Origin: Bradyrhizobium algeriense
Lineage (GTDB): Bacteria; Pseudomonadota; Alphaproteobacteria; Rhizobiales; Xanthobacteraceae
Length of the DNA: 64,000 bases
NCBI RefSeq assembly: GCF_036924595.1
Contig: NZ_JAZHRV010000001.1
Location: 6,227,501-6,291,500 of the forward strand
Direction: 5' to 3'
Shown here: one piece after another, positions 1-10,640 of the stretch
How positions within the stretch are numbered: position 1 is the first letter of the stretch
Layout: every line of letters begins with the position of its first letter
Translations under genes and position numbers: made by a program
The notes under the pieces: model-generated
What the model was told of the DNA's origin: nothing
The model's database searches: none
What the model saw: only the letters and a program-made list of their open reading frames with translations

Positions 1-1404
<1,404 letters not shown>

Positions 1405-1803
1405 GACTTGAAACTTTAAACCGGCTGATCACAACGTTTGACGAGGTCCCACCATATTTATCGCCTGCGATTCACATCGCGGACGACGATGGTGTAACCT
1501 ATGTAAACGTGTACCGCCGAAGTCTTTCGTCCAGCCTCGAAAGATGAAAACCGAAGTTTTCAAGTATTCGAGACTACGCAAGGACTCCGCCGTCCACGTT
1601 TCTCTTTCTTCATCTTCACTTGTCAAACAGCCCGGGATCGCTGGGATCCCATCCTTCCACTTCTGGAAGGTTCCCGCAGACCTCATCCGACGACAAATAA
1701 CAACCGACTGTTATCGGCTGTTGAGTCACTCATCGTAATGAGGAGCTTACGGGGCGCGAATAGATGCGTTGGCCTCGGGGGCCAATGCATCGCCGCGCTC
1801 AGT
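1405..1803 (-). other. rrn operon leader
   Basis: About 400 bases between the predicted rrn transcription start and mature 16S. At 1545-1562 the transcript can form a hairpin with a seven-base stem closed by a UUCG tetraloop, an exceptionally stable loop. At about 1700-1723 there is a second, imperfect inverted repeat (CAACAGCCGA against TCGGTTG). I found no convincing boxA antitermination element. No protein gene is supported here. Confidence 0.6.
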
Positions 1804-1810
1804 GGCCGGG

Positions 1811-1839
1811 TTATAGGCCCGCCCGATCGGGGTTGTCAA
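1811..1839 (-). promoter_or_regulatory. rrn promoter
   Basis: On the minus strand a perfect -35 TTGACA (1839-1834) is followed after exactly 17 bases by CTATAA (1816-1811). The position about 400 bases upstream of 16S and the consensus -35 fit a strong housekeeping-sigma rRNA promoter. A second TTGACG lies just upstream at 1851-1846 and could belong to an overlapping weaker promoter. The start site is predicted near 1803. Confidence 0.75.
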
Positions 1840-2165
1840 CGGCCATCGTCAACAAATTGTCGCATCACGTCGAAGAAATTTGCGACGCCAAGAAGTCCCT
1901 ATATTTGGGGGCTTTGGCCGCACTAGAGCCACAATCCTGCGACGTTCTGACTATAAGGTATGCATTGAATCACCGGATGCCAGTGGGGGCTGCCGGTGGT
2001 CATCTACCCGGGACAGGCAATTTCGATGAACCCGTTGCCTTTCCCATGCGGCCGAGCAACTTCGAGAGATCTGCACAACCGTTGACGTTCGAGACTCTGG
2101 CCGGTCTTCTTCTGGCCTCTGATTCACGAATCAATATGCGTGCGGCACGCCATGCTCCGGACTAG

Positions 2166-2181
2166 CGCCCTTTAAAGGGCG
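2166..2181. repeat. 16-bp perfect palindrome before the M23 gene
   Basis: CGCCCTTTAAAGGGCG is perfectly self-complementary and lies just upstream of the first possible start (GTG) of the M23 peptidase gene. It overlaps the only ribosome-site-like bases (AAGGG) for that start. It could be an operator, or an RNA stem affecting translation. No known binding site is recognised. Confidence 0.45.
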
Positions 2182-2186
2182 AAAAC

Positions 2187-4316
2187 GTGGGGTCGGATCG
2201 GGCGAGGGTCTTGTCGGATGTGGTTGGAATTTGGGGGGATACAGGGTTGAGCCAGAGGGCGCCACGCGGGAGCGGCTATGGACGCGAGACCGGGATCATC
2301 GATCTCGGTCACGAGCCGCCGCTTTCCGTCGATGGCTCCGAGGCCGCGGTGATCGATCGCCGCCGTGTCTCCGTACAATGGTTTAGCGGGACTATCCTGA
2401 CCGGTCTGTGCGGCGCGGCTCTCATCGGCGGCGCCGTTTTTGCGTCCCTCGATGGCGAAATGACCTTTGCCAAGGTTCCCGAGCGGGTTGAGGGCGCGCT
2501 GCGCGGGGCGTTCGGCGCCAACGATCGCACCGCCACCCTGCACAAGAGCGACCGCCTGCCGCCTCCCGGCGAATCCAGCGCCTCGCGCAATGTGATGCGG
2601 GTATCGACCGTCACCCGCGTCGGCAACCGCGACGTGATGCGGGTGCGGCCGTTCGTCCGCATCTCCGGCAATCTGTCGATGACGACGAGCGATCTCAGCT
2701 CAAAAATCCCGCCGTTCAACGCCCAGCGCATGCTGACCGATGTCGGCACCACGACACAGGCCGCTTCCGAGGATCCGAACAATCCCGAGGCCGTCGAACC
2801 CGACGCCGAGGTTTCCTTCGTTACCAAGGATCTCGCAACGGTGCTGCCGAAGGCGAAACTCGCCGCCGTGGTCGCGCTCGACGAAGTCCTGATGCGGGTA
2901 CGGGATGCCGCGAACTGGCGCGGCTCGGGCGGCGTCCGCTACACGTCGCTTGCCAATGCCTCAGCCGACGCCAGCGGCGTGCAGTCCGATCTCAAGCTCG
3001 CCTACGCCACCGAAGGCAACGTCTCCGATCCCTATGCCGGCTTTGAAACCCGCGTGGTGCCGGAAAACGTCACGTTGCTGCCGAAGACCAAGGACCAGAT
3101 CACCGGCGGCAATCCGTCCGGCGAACGCGTTCACGTCGTGAAGAAGGGCGACACGATCGCTTCGATCCTGCGCGATCTGGGCGCGACACCCGACGAAGCC
3201 AGGGCGGTTGCGTTGACCCTTGGCCCCCGCGGCCGCGACGGTGGCCTGAAGGAAGGCCAGAAGGTCCGCATCCTGATGGTGCCCTCGGGGCTCGGCCCCG
3301 CCGCCCGGCTGCAGCCCTATCGCGTGATCGTCGCCAACGACACCACCGTCGAAGCCGTGGCCGCCCTGTCGGACGTCGGCAAATACGTCGCCGTCGACGT
3401 GCAGAGCATGAATACCGTCGCCGAGACCGCCACCGGCAAGGATGACGACGACGACGATGAGGATGACGGCAGCGGCGTCCGGCTCTACCAGAGCATCTAC
3501 GAGACCGCCCTGCGCAACAAGGTGCCGGCCGCCGTGATCGAGGACATGGTCCGGATTTATTCCTACGACGTCGACTTCCAGCGCAAGGTGCAGCCGGGCG
3601 ACTCCTTCGACGTATTCTTCGCCGGCGACGACGAAGGCACACCCACCACCGAAAAGACGGAAGTGCTGTTCGCTTCGCTCACCGTCGGCGGCGAGACCAA
3701 GAAATACTATCGGTTCCAGACGCCCGACGATTCCGTCGTCGACTTTTACGACGAGACCGGCAAGAGCGCGAAGAAGTTCCTGGTGCGCAAACCCGTCAAC
3801 AACGCGATCATGCGTTCGGGCTTCGGCGGCCGCCGCCATCCGATCCTCGGCTATACCAAGATGCACACCGGCGTGGACTGGGCGACCCCCTACGGCACGC
3901 CGATTTTCGCCTCCGGCAACGGCGTGGTCGAAAAGGTCGGCTGGGAAGGCGGCTACGGCAAATATGTCCGCCTGAAACACAACAACGGCTACGAGACCGC
4001 CTATGGTCACATGTCGGCGTTCGCCAAGGGCATGGAGCCCGGTAAGCGCGTGCGCCAGGGCCAGGTGATCGGCTTCGTCGGATCGACGGGCATGTCGACC
4101 GGCGCCCATGTCCACTACGAAATCCTGGTCAACGGCCGCTTCGTCGATCCGATGCGCGTCAAGCTGCCCCGAGGCCGCTCGCTCGAAGGCGCGATGATGG
4201 CGAACTTCGAAAAAGAGCGCGACCGCCTCGATGTGCAGATGAACAACCGCGGCAGCGCGGCCCGCGTTTCCGAAGCAGCCGGTGCCGCGCAGCAGACGCG
4301 TCAGATCAGCCGCTGA
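2187..4316 (+). CDS. M23 family metallopeptidase (membrane-anchored peptidoglycan endopeptidase)
   Basis: Predicted zinc endopeptidase of the LytM/M23 type that cuts peptide cross-links in the periplasm, or serves as an amidase activator. A membrane segment lies near residues 66-87 with a basic N-terminal cytoplasmic tail. A LysM/OapA-like domain starts near residue 315 (HVVKKGDTIASIL), an acidic run lies near 418-427, and the M23 domain is at the C-terminus with zinc motifs HTGVD (His560, Asp564) and HVH (641-643). All zinc-binding and catalytic residues expected of the family are visible, so it should be active. The listed start is GTG; an in-frame TTG at 2247, after GGGGGATACAGGG, would remove 20 residues and also looks reasonable. 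It is divergent from the rrn operon and followed by a propeller gene with its own leader. Confidence 0.88.
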   Translation: MGSDRARVLSDVVGIWGDTGLSQRAPRGSGYGRETGIIDLGHEPPLSVDGSEAAVIDRRRVSVQWFSGTILTGLCGAALIGGAVFASLDGEMTFAKVPERVEGALRGAFGANDRTATLHKSDRLPPPGESSASRNVMRVSTVTRVGNRDVMRVRPFVRISGNLSMTTSDLSSKIPPFNAQRMLTDVGTTTQAASEDPNNPEAVEPDAEVSFVTKDLATVLPKAKLAAVVALDEVLMRVRDAANWRGSGGVRYTSLANASADASGVQSDLKLAYATEGNVSDPYAGFETRVVPENVTLLPKTKDQITGGNPSGERVHVVKKGDTIASILRDLGATPDEARAVALTLGPRGRDGGLKEGQKVRILMVPSGLGPAARLQPYRVIVANDTTVEAVAALSDVGKYVAVDVQSMNTVAETATGKDDDDDDEDDGSGVRLYQSIYETALRNKVPAAVIEDMVRIYSYDVDFQRKVQPGDSFDVFFAGDDEGTPTTEKTEVLFASLTVGGETKKYYRFQTPDDSVVDFYDETGKSAKKFLVRKPVNNAIMRSGFGGRRHPILGYTKMHTGVDWATPYGTPIFASGNGVVEKVGWEGGYGKYVRLKHNNGYETAYGHMSAFAKGMEPGKRVRQGQVIGFVGSTGMSTGAHVHYEILVNGRFVDPMRVKLPRGRSLEGAMMANFEKERDRLDVQMNNRGSAARVSEAAGAAQQTRQISR

Positions 4317-4468
4317 GCCTTCGATAAAATCTTGAAAATCGGATGGGGCTTCTCACGCCCCGTGTCGGATTTATGGCAGCGGCACAGCGCTTTTTGCGAC
4401 AGTTTCGTTTGCCAAACGGCCAGCCGCGACAAATACTGCCTCCCATAAAAACACTGGGAGGACGCGTC

Positions 4469-6094
4469 ATGACGAGCAGGCTTGCGCTTTGGGCGACTGT
4501 TGCGGCGATCGTTGCAGGCACCACGGCCGGCGCCTCGGCGCAGACCTATGAGGTCACCAAGCTCGTTCCCGGCTCGGCGTTTCATGGCGTCCACGGGCTC
4601 GGGATCGACAAGTCCGGCCGCCTGTTCGCCGGCAGCGTCGCAGGCGCCGCGCTCTATGAGGTCGATCGCAACAACGGCACGGCGAAGATTGCGGTCCCCT
4701 CCCCGGAAGGCATGTCCGACGACATCGCGTTTGCGCCCGACGGCACCATGGCGTGGACGGCCTTCCTCACCGGCGATCTCTATTCGCGCAAGGGCGACGC
4801 CCCGGTCAAGAAACTCGCCTCCAGCCTGCCCGGCATCAACTCGCTCGCCTTCCGCAAGGATGGACGGCTGTACGCGACCCAGGTTTTCCTCGGCGATGCG
4901 CTCTATGAGATCGACGTCGAAGGCGTAAAACCGCCGCGCAAGATCATGGAAAAGATGGGCGGCCTCAACGGCTTCGAATTCGGGCCGGACGACATGCTGT
5001 ACGGCCCGCTGTGGTTCAAGGGCCAGATCGCCAAGGTCGACGTCGACAAGGCCGAACTAAGCGTGGTCGCCGACGGCTTCAAGATTCCGGCCGCGGTCAA
5101 TTTCGATTCCAAGGGCAATCTCTTTGTGGTCGACACCGCGCTCGGCCAGTTGGTGCGGGTCGATCCGAAGACCGGCGCCAAGAAAATGATAGCCCAGCTC
5201 AAGCCCTCGCTCGACAATCTCGCGATCGACGACAAGGATCGCATCTTCGTCTCCAACATGGCCGATAACGGCATTCAGGAGGTCGATCCGGAAACCGGCG
5301 CTGCCAAACAGGTGATCATTGGCAATCTGGCGCTGCCCGGCGGCATCGGTGTGGTCTCCGATGGGGGCAAGGACACGATCTACGTCGCCGACGTCTTCGC
5401 CTACCGCACCGTGGATGGCGCGACCGGCGAAGTCTCCGAACCCGCCCGCATGCATGCCGACGGCGTGACGCTGGAATATCCGATGAGCGCGACCGCCAAA
5501 GGCGACGACGTGCTGCTGTCAAGCTGGTTCACCGGCACGGTGCAACTGATCGACCGCAAGACCGGCAAAACCAAGGCGATGCTGCACGACTTCAAGGCGC
5601 CGCACGACGCGGTCAAGCTTGGCGACGGCAGCATTCTCGTCAACGAACTTGGCAGCAAATCGCTGGTCCGCGCCAGCGGCGAGCACGGCAAGAACCGCAC
5701 CGTGGTGCTTGGCAACCTCGAAGGGCCGGTCGGGCTCGCTGCCGGATCGGGCGGCGCGGTCTATCTGACCGAAGCCTTTGCCGGCCAGGTGTCGAAGGTG
5801 GAAGCCAACGGCGAGAAAGCCGTGATCGCCAAGGATCTGAAGGGGCCTGAAGGCATCGCGCTGGCGCCCGACGGCAAGCTGATCGTCGCCGAAGTCGGCG
5901 CCAAGCGGATCATTCAGATCGACCCGGCCAGCGGAGCCGTCACAGAAATCGCCGCCAACCTGCCGATCGGATTGCCGGCCGCACCTGGAGGACTGCCGAG
6001 CAACATTCCGACCGGCGTGGGCGTTGGGGCAACGGGGGTGATCTACTTCTCGTCGGATATCGAGAACGCGATTTACAAGGTGGTGAGGAAGTAG
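4469..6094 (+). CDS. secreted NHL/SMP-30-like beta-propeller protein
   Basis: A 541-residue protein with a clear signal peptide (cut after about residue 24, ASA|QT) followed by repeating propeller blades of the type G-L-A-I-D-K-S-G-R-L and V-D-P-K-T-G, as in NHL, SMP-30/gluconolactonase and strictosidine-synthase-like proteins. It is therefore expected in the periplasm. The exact reaction or ligand cannot be read from sequence; lactonase or pure binding roles are both possible. The start is the ATG preceded by GGGAGG eight bases upstream; the frame is open further upstream but that part lacks a ribosome site. A truncated, frame-broken copy of its 3' third lies 1.1 kb downstream. Confidence 0.8.
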   Translation: MTSRLALWATVAAIVAGTTAGASAQTYEVTKLVPGSAFHGVHGLGIDKSGRLFAGSVAGAALYEVDRNNGTAKIAVPSPEGMSDDIAFAPDGTMAWTAFLTGDLYSRKGDAPVKKLASSLPGINSLAFRKDGRLYATQVFLGDALYEIDVEGVKPPRKIMEKMGGLNGFEFGPDDMLYGPLWFKGQIAKVDVDKAELSVVADGFKIPAAVNFDSKGNLFVVDTALGQLVRVDPKTGAKKMIAQLKPSLDNLAIDDKDRIFVSNMADNGIQEVDPETGAAKQVIIGNLALPGGIGVVSDGGKDTIYVADVFAYRTVDGATGEVSEPARMHADGVTLEYPMSATAKGDDVLLSSWFTGTVQLIDRKTGKTKAMLHDFKAPHDAVKLGDGSILVNELGSKSLVRASGEHGKNRTVVLGNLEGPVGLAAGSGGAVYLTEAFAGQVSKVEANGEKAVIAKDLKGPEGIALAPDGKLIVAEVGAKRIIQIDPASGAVTEIAANLPIGLPAAPGGLPSNIPTGVGVGATGVIYFSSDIENAIYKVVRK

Positions 6095-6117
6095 CCGCGC
6101 TAACGGGCCGCAGCCGT

Positions 6118-6528
6118 CTAGCGAGCGCCGTTGGCGCAGATTAGAAAGACGATTCCCAGCGCCGTAAGACCGAATGCCACGGCCGCAAGCGGCAGCAGCA
6201 TGTCGATGGCGGCCTGCGTGCCACGAAGCCGGCCGCCCCAGACCACGAAGTCGCCCCTTCTCCAATCGCGCAGTGAAATGCTGTTCGGATTCCGCTCGTT
6301 GGGCATCCGGTGCCTGCTCCAGACCAGGGACAGCGACCAAGGCAGCATCACGGCGACCAGCAGCAGGACACTCACCATCGCGAGCGGAAGCCCGATGTCA
6401 CTTTGGCGGTCGAACAAGATCCAGGCCGCGGCGGCGAACCAAACGACAAGACCGACCGCGGTGCCGTAAATGCCCGGGGGAAACTGATCGAACACGGGTG
6501 CGTCGCGGGTAACGAGTTCCCTGGTCAT
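6118..6528 (-). CDS. small integral membrane protein, unknown function
   Basis: A 136-residue protein with three predicted membrane helices (about residues 20-38, 47-66 and 108-132) and a polar loop with several arginines between the second and third. No family with a known function is recognised. An AGGCGCTTTC-type sequence precedes the ATG, giving a modest ribosome site. It is convergent with the propeller gene, ending about 20 bases from it, and divergent from the SPW protein gene. Confidence 0.6.
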   Translation of the reverse strand: MTRELVTRDAPVFDQFPPGIYGTAVGLVVWFAAAAWILFDRQSDIGLPLAMVSVLLLVAVMLPWSLSLVWSRHRMPNERNPNSISLRDWRRGDFVVWGGRLRGTQAAIDMLLPLAAVAFGLTALGIVFLICANGAR

Positions 6529-6696
6529 GAAAGCGCCTCCTGCCTCGGGATCGGGAAAATTTCCACCGGAGCACGCCCCTGCTCAGGCACCAACCGACAG
6601 TGGCCACTCCAGTTTCATCAAATTTTCCGCCCGCAACGGAACCGGAACGGGGTTATCCGGTTGATTTGCATAGAAAAACCTCCAATGGAGGCTGTC

Positions 6697-7056
6697 ATGG
6701 AGAACTGGACGAACGCAAAATTCTGTGACGTCGCGAACCTGGTCCTTGGTGCGATTCTTCTGTTATCGCCCTGGATATTTGGGTTCGACGCCGGAAAGGT
6801 CTCTGCGAATGCTAATATTACCGGTCTCGTTATCGCGGTCCTTGCGGTGGCGGCACTGGCGGCATACGCGGTCTGGGAGGAGTGGTTGAACCTCGTCGTC
6901 GGACTTTGGGCGCTGGTTTCGCCCTGGGTCCTGGGCTTCCAGGGAACCACCGCGATGACCGTGCATGTGGTGATCGGCGCGGCCGTGGCGATCCTGGCGG
7001 CGATCGAACTCTGGATGATGTCCCAGATCCCGCCTCGGCTGACGACAGGCCGCTGA
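6697..7056 (+). CDS. SPW repeat-containing membrane protein
   Basis: A 119-residue membrane protein with four hydrophobic segments arranged as two repeats, each containing the signature Ser-Pro-Trp (LLSPWIFGF near residue 25 and LVSPWVLGF near residue 75). This is the SPW-repeat family, whose function is unknown. The chosen ATG has GGAGG five bases upstream; an ATG twelve bases earlier lies too close to be served by it. An inserted segment between the true gene and its decayed copy contains this gene and its divergent neighbour. Confidence 0.8.
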   Translation: MENWTNAKFCDVANLVLGAILLLSPWIFGFDAGKVSANANITGLVIAVLAVAALAAYAVWEEWLNLVVGLWALVSPWVLGFQGTTAMTVHVVIGAAVAILAAIELWMMSQIPPRLTTGR

Positions 7057-7204
7057 GGCCAAACTTTTTGGATAAGCCGGCCCGGCGTTGGACAAGTCTG
7101 CCCGGCGCCGGGTTGGTGAATGAACTCGAACGGTGCGGCGACAGTGGTTTGTGCGTCACCGCTCCGGAATTCAATATTGCACCTGTTGCTACCGATCCCG
7201 GTCC

Positions 7205-7631
7205 GACCGTAAAGGCGATGACGGCCCGCACACGAACTGGTTCATCGGTATGGTGCAACTGAGCGGCAAGACGGAGGAGATGCTGAGCGGCTTCAAGGCG
7301 CCGCACGACGCGGTCAAGCTCGGCAACGGCAGCTCGGCAGCAAATCGCTGGTCCGCGCCAGCGGCGAGCACGGCAAGGACCGCACCGTGGTGGTTCACGG
7401 CCTCGAAGGACCGGTCGGCCTCGCCGCCGGAGCGGGGCGCGGTCTATCGTATCGATCGACCCGGCCAGCGGAGCCGTCAGCGAGATCGCCGCCAACCTGC
7501 CGATCGGATTGCCGGCCGCACCTGGAGGACTGCCGAGTAACATTCCGACCGGCGTGGGCGTTGGGGCAACGGGGGTGATCTACTTCTCGTCGGATATAGA
7601 GAACGCGATTTACAAGGTCACGAAGAAGTAG
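7205..7631 (+). pseudogene. decayed partial copy of the propeller gene
   Basis: Nucleotide comparison with the intact gene at 4469-6094 shows that this stretch matches its 3' part. It carries small deletions (about 12 and 17 bases near 7225 and 7335) and one of about 150 bases near 7450, which removes nearly two propeller blades and breaks the frame. The last roughly 125 bases differ at only two sites from the intact gene, while the earlier part is more diverged. There is no start codon, signal peptide or ribosome site. It is a relic of a local duplication and should not yield a functional protein. Confidence 0.85.
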
Positions 7632-7650
7632 GGGGTCACGAAGAAGTAGG
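7615..7650 (+). repeat. 17-bp tandem duplication
   Basis: GTCACGAAGAAGTAGGG occurs twice in immediate succession at the 3' end of the decayed propeller copy, duplicating its stop codon. It is probably a replication-slippage product. Confidence 0.7.
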
Positions 7651-7685
7651 GGCGAGGCAACGAAGCGCGCACCGCAAATGCGCTC

Positions 7686-9482
7686 TTATCCCGTCCAATC
7701 CCTGTTCACCCCCCTTGTGTCGCAATGCACGAACGAATTGTAGACACCAATACCTCCAGAGAACACACCCCTACTCCTGTATTCTCTCAGCTTTCCGGCC
7801 CAAACGCTGGGCCGGCCGACATCACAGACGAAGTCAATGGCCTGGTAGCGCATATGAAAACTATTTGTGGCTGACCCGTCGATGCATCGATTGTACGCGG
7901 GCGCGCGATAAAGGCTAAGAAAATGCATCGGCGCCCCGAGTTCTTCGCGTAACTTATCAAGTACCGCTACGGTTGGTGCGATATTGCGCCAAAGGATTTC
8001 TGGCGGGTAGTCGTTTAACCCCTTGCAAGATCCTGCCCCGTTTTGGTTTCCGAGGAACAAGAGTTCGTCAGCAACAAAGTGCCGCAATCCCAGAGTGGCC
8101 ACGAAGTCGACGAACTTGGTGTAGAGCGCCCAGCCCGCGTGCGGGCTCACCACGGCAGCCGCGGTGCCCTCCGGCACGACTGGAATTACAGTCGGACCGG
8201 TCATGCTGGCCGCTTCTCCAGCCTCATCGTCCGGCGCAAATATTACTTCGTGTGCTGCAGAGACGCCTGCTCCCAGAATCTGGATAATTGACGATGTCGA
8301 GGCGAGTTGTTGAGCGCTCACCTTCGTTCCCGTAAGACCCCAGTCAGAAAGCTGATATTCCGAGCCGTGAACAACACCACGCCCGGTTGCGTAAGTCATT
8401 TTTCGCGAGAGCACATCCTTTCGAAACCTTGGTGAGCTTCCGTCTGCAATCACTGTCGCAAAGGCTTCGCGCAGAGGTTCACCGCCCGCGATCGACGAAG
8501 CTACGTTTTTCAGGCTATTCCGTTCGCTCTGACTGACGGAGTTTTGCACCGCAATGTCGAACCAAAGCGCAGCGTCCTGATCCACTACGGATTTGCCCGT
8601 CATGAAGTCCACGATATGCTGCTGCGCGGCCTTCCAATAGATGGTGTAGGCTCGCTCCAATTGTGCTCGCCGTACCTCTGGAAATTGTCCAATTCGCCGA
8701 AACGCGTCCTTCCAGGGTTTGGCAACTTCCATTTTTGATGCGCCAAGAGAAATTCCATCAGCCCAATTTAGTTGCGCGCTTTTGGAAGATTCCAGAATAG
8801 ACATAAGCTCGGGATGGAGCGCACCGAAGGTCGTCGCGACGATGCCTGGACGAAGCGCCTCTATCGCCGACAATATCCGTCGAATCTCGCCGTTGACGAG
8901 CGTGAAGCCGATTAGACCGAAGGTAATTCCGGCGCCGTCAAAATTGCCGACGACGCGATCAAATCCAGTGCCCTCAAAATCCGCAACCACGTTGACGCAA
9001 ACATCGAATAGCGAGGGCGGCGGCAGTCCCGTTAACTTCTGCCATTGCTCCGCATCAATAGAATTGCTCTGAGGTAGACCCTGCCCGTTCTGCCAGCGAC
9101 GCAATGCGTCGCACGTAATTTTTCCGAAATCACCGTCCGGCTCCATCGCCTGTCCCGCTTTGATAAGGGCCAGTTGGAGAGCCATCACGATGGGTCCGTT
9201 GGGCCGGCGAAACGACCCCGAGGCAAGACGAAGAATTGCACCATCGATGCCAATCGGTGGCGTAGTCGCACCCGTGGGCAATTGACCGGTAGTACCTCCC
9301 GGAGTACCGGAACCACCATCTTGACCGAGAACGGGTACAGGTACCTTTTCGACTTCCAATGTAAAAAGGCCGTTCGGCTGCTTTATCTTTTTAACCACCC
9401 GAAATTGGGGCTGCCTCGCAAGATCAGATAGGATGTCCGGAAGCTCGTTTTCCGGGATGTCAGGCATAGTGAACATAGCCAT
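7686..9482 (-). CDS. modular cell-wall hydrolase: peptidoglycan-binding, chitosanase-like and M15 peptidase domains
   Basis: A 598-residue protein. Residues about 95-152 form a peptidoglycan-binding helix bundle (ALQLALIKAGQ, DGDFGKIT). Residues about 160-330 resemble glycoside hydrolase family 46 chitosanases or related muramidases, with candidate acidic residues Glu170 and Asp182 in the FEGTG and GNFDGAGITFG motifs. The last 150 residues match M15A D,D-peptidases, with SxHxxxxAxD (SFHMRYQAID) and a later HCD. This suggests an enzyme attacking both the glycan and the peptide of cell wall. No signal peptide is visible, so export may need another route. ATG is preceded by GGGGAGGG. It lies 20 bases after a lipoprotein gene, probably in one operon. 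Confidence 0.75.
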   Translation of the reverse strand: MAMFTMPDIPENELPDILSDLARQPQFRVVKKIKQPNGLFTLEVEKVPVPVLGQDGGSGTPGGTTGQLPTGATTPPIGIDGAILRLASGSFRRPNGPIVMALQLALIKAGQAMEPDGDFGKITCDALRRWQNGQGLPQSNSIDAEQWQKLTGLPPPSLFDVCVNVVADFEGTGFDRVVGNFDGAGITFGLIGFTLVNGEIRRILSAIEALRPGIVATTFGALHPELMSILESSKSAQLNWADGISLGASKMEVAKPWKDAFRRIGQFPEVRRAQLERAYTIYWKAAQQHIVDFMTGKSVVDQDAALWFDIAVQNSVSQSERNSLKNVASSIAGGEPLREAFATVIADGSSPRFRKDVLSRKMTYATGRGVVHGSEYQLSDWGLTGTKVSAQQLASTSSIIQILGAGVSAAHEVIFAPDDEAGEAASMTGPTVIPVVPEGTAAAVVSPHAGWALYTKFVDFVATLGLRHFVADELLFLGNQNGAGSCKGLNDYPPEILWRNIAPTVAVLDKLREELGAPMHFLSLYRAPAYNRCIDGSATNSFHMRYQAIDFVCDVGRPSVWAGKLREYRSRGVFSGGIGVYNSFVHCDTRGVNRDWTG

Positions 9483-9502
9483 CCTTGCCCTCCCCTTGTG
9501 GG

Positions 9503-10435
9503 TTACGGAATTCCGAGCTCCCGAACCATCTTCTGCTGGAGTTCGCGATTGGGAGATCGCAGAAAAAACGCGATCGGCATGTCAACGTTGTTCTTGCTCA
9601 ACCAAGCTTCTACTGCTGCCTGATTCTTCGAATTGGCATTCGAAAATTTCCGAATTCTGGTTGTGATGTCAGTCAACGGCGTAAAAGCGACGCGTGTCGT
9701 CGCCGTACTGACCGTACCGGCATCGATCATCGGGCGGGCCGCGGATTGCTGCAGGGCCACCGTTCCACCGCGTTCGAACAGTTTCACTGTCGTGTTGATC
9801 TGGGTCTCGATCGTCATCGGCATGCAGAGCCGCAGATATTGACGAAGCGCGTAAATGGCTGCTGGCCTGTTATCGATAAGTTTCGGAAGAGCTTCTCGAT
9901 ACTGTTGTTGCCGCGTCAAAACGACCGTTTGCACCGTAGATTTCTCGACTTCGAAAAGGAAACGGTTGTTGAAATTGGTGAACGAATGGGCGGCCAGACC
10001 AAAAGCTGCGCCTACAACGGCAATGGCTTTGGTAGGATCCGCGGCCGTGGCGCCGAGGATCAAGAGAGTTGCCGCTTCCGTGTCCAGAATTTGCTGATGT
10101 ATCGGGCCAACCGAACGGCGTCTATTGTCGAGCCAAGTGAGATAGCCGTCACATCGACGGTCGATGTCGTTCAGGCCCGCCTGAACGAAAACCTGCCAAT
10201 TTCGAGAGACTGCCGGCTCAAGACAATAGAGGATATCGCCGCTCTGCTCATATGAAAGACCTGCCTGTTGGCAGATATACCCAACATATATTTCCTGAAG
10301 ACGCGCCTGATTTACGATTTCCGGAGTATAAAGCTCAGTTCCGACGCCCTCCCTCGTATAGCGCCCATCAAGGGTGTCGCATCCACCCACAAGCAGCGCC
10401 AACGCAACGCAGCCCGCAACAATACCCGCACGCAT
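9503..10435 (-). CDS. predicted lipoprotein, partner of the modular hydrolase
   Basis: A 310-residue protein whose N-terminus is a lipoprotein signal: basic start, hydrophobic core, and lipobox LVGG-Cys19. The mature part contains several cysteines and a central hydrophobic stretch (AATLLILGATAADPTKAIAVVGAAFGLA) but matches no family I recognise. The chosen ATG has GGGAG seven bases upstream; longer in-frame starts exist but lack a ribosome site and place the lipobox implausibly far in. It sits immediately upstream of the hydrolase, so it may anchor it, help its secretion or protect against it; this is inference from context only. Confidence 0.65.
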   Translation of the reverse strand: MRAGIVAGCVALALLVGGCDTLDGRYTREGVGTELYTPEIVNQARLQEIYVGYICQQAGLSYEQSGDILYCLEPAVSRNWQVFVQAGLNDIDRRCDGYLTWLDNRRRSVGPIHQQILDTEAATLLILGATAADPTKAIAVVGAAFGLAAHSFTNFNNRFLFEVEKSTVQTVVLTRQQQYREALPKLIDNRPAAIYALRQYLRLCMPMTIETQINTTVKLFERGGTVALQQSAARPMIDAGTVSTATTRVAFTPLTDITTRIRKFSNANSKNQAAVEAWLSKNNVDMPIAFFLRSPNRELQQKMVRELGIP

Positions 10436-10640
10436 CGCACGCTCCCACATCTCCCGCACAAATCCCTTGCAATTCGTGAGCGAGAGTGCGGCGGCAAAAG
10501 CAAAAAAAACTGCCGTGTGGCGCATGATGGCAATCGGCCCATCGTGACAAGCACGAGCGAAGTCGCGGCCCCGCCGGGCTTTCGCTCGCGGCGGTTGGCC
10601 TTTACTGGTTGGGTGATCGGCTACGCGCACGCAATATCTC

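Noticed and set aside
1764..2165. 133-residue plus-strand frame between rrn and the M23 gene
   Set aside because: It runs through the rrn promoter on the other strand, has no ribosome site and no protein-family resemblance.
2961..4115. 384-residue minus-strand frame opposite the M23 gene
   Set aside because: Antisense to the conserved peptidase domain; no ribosome site.
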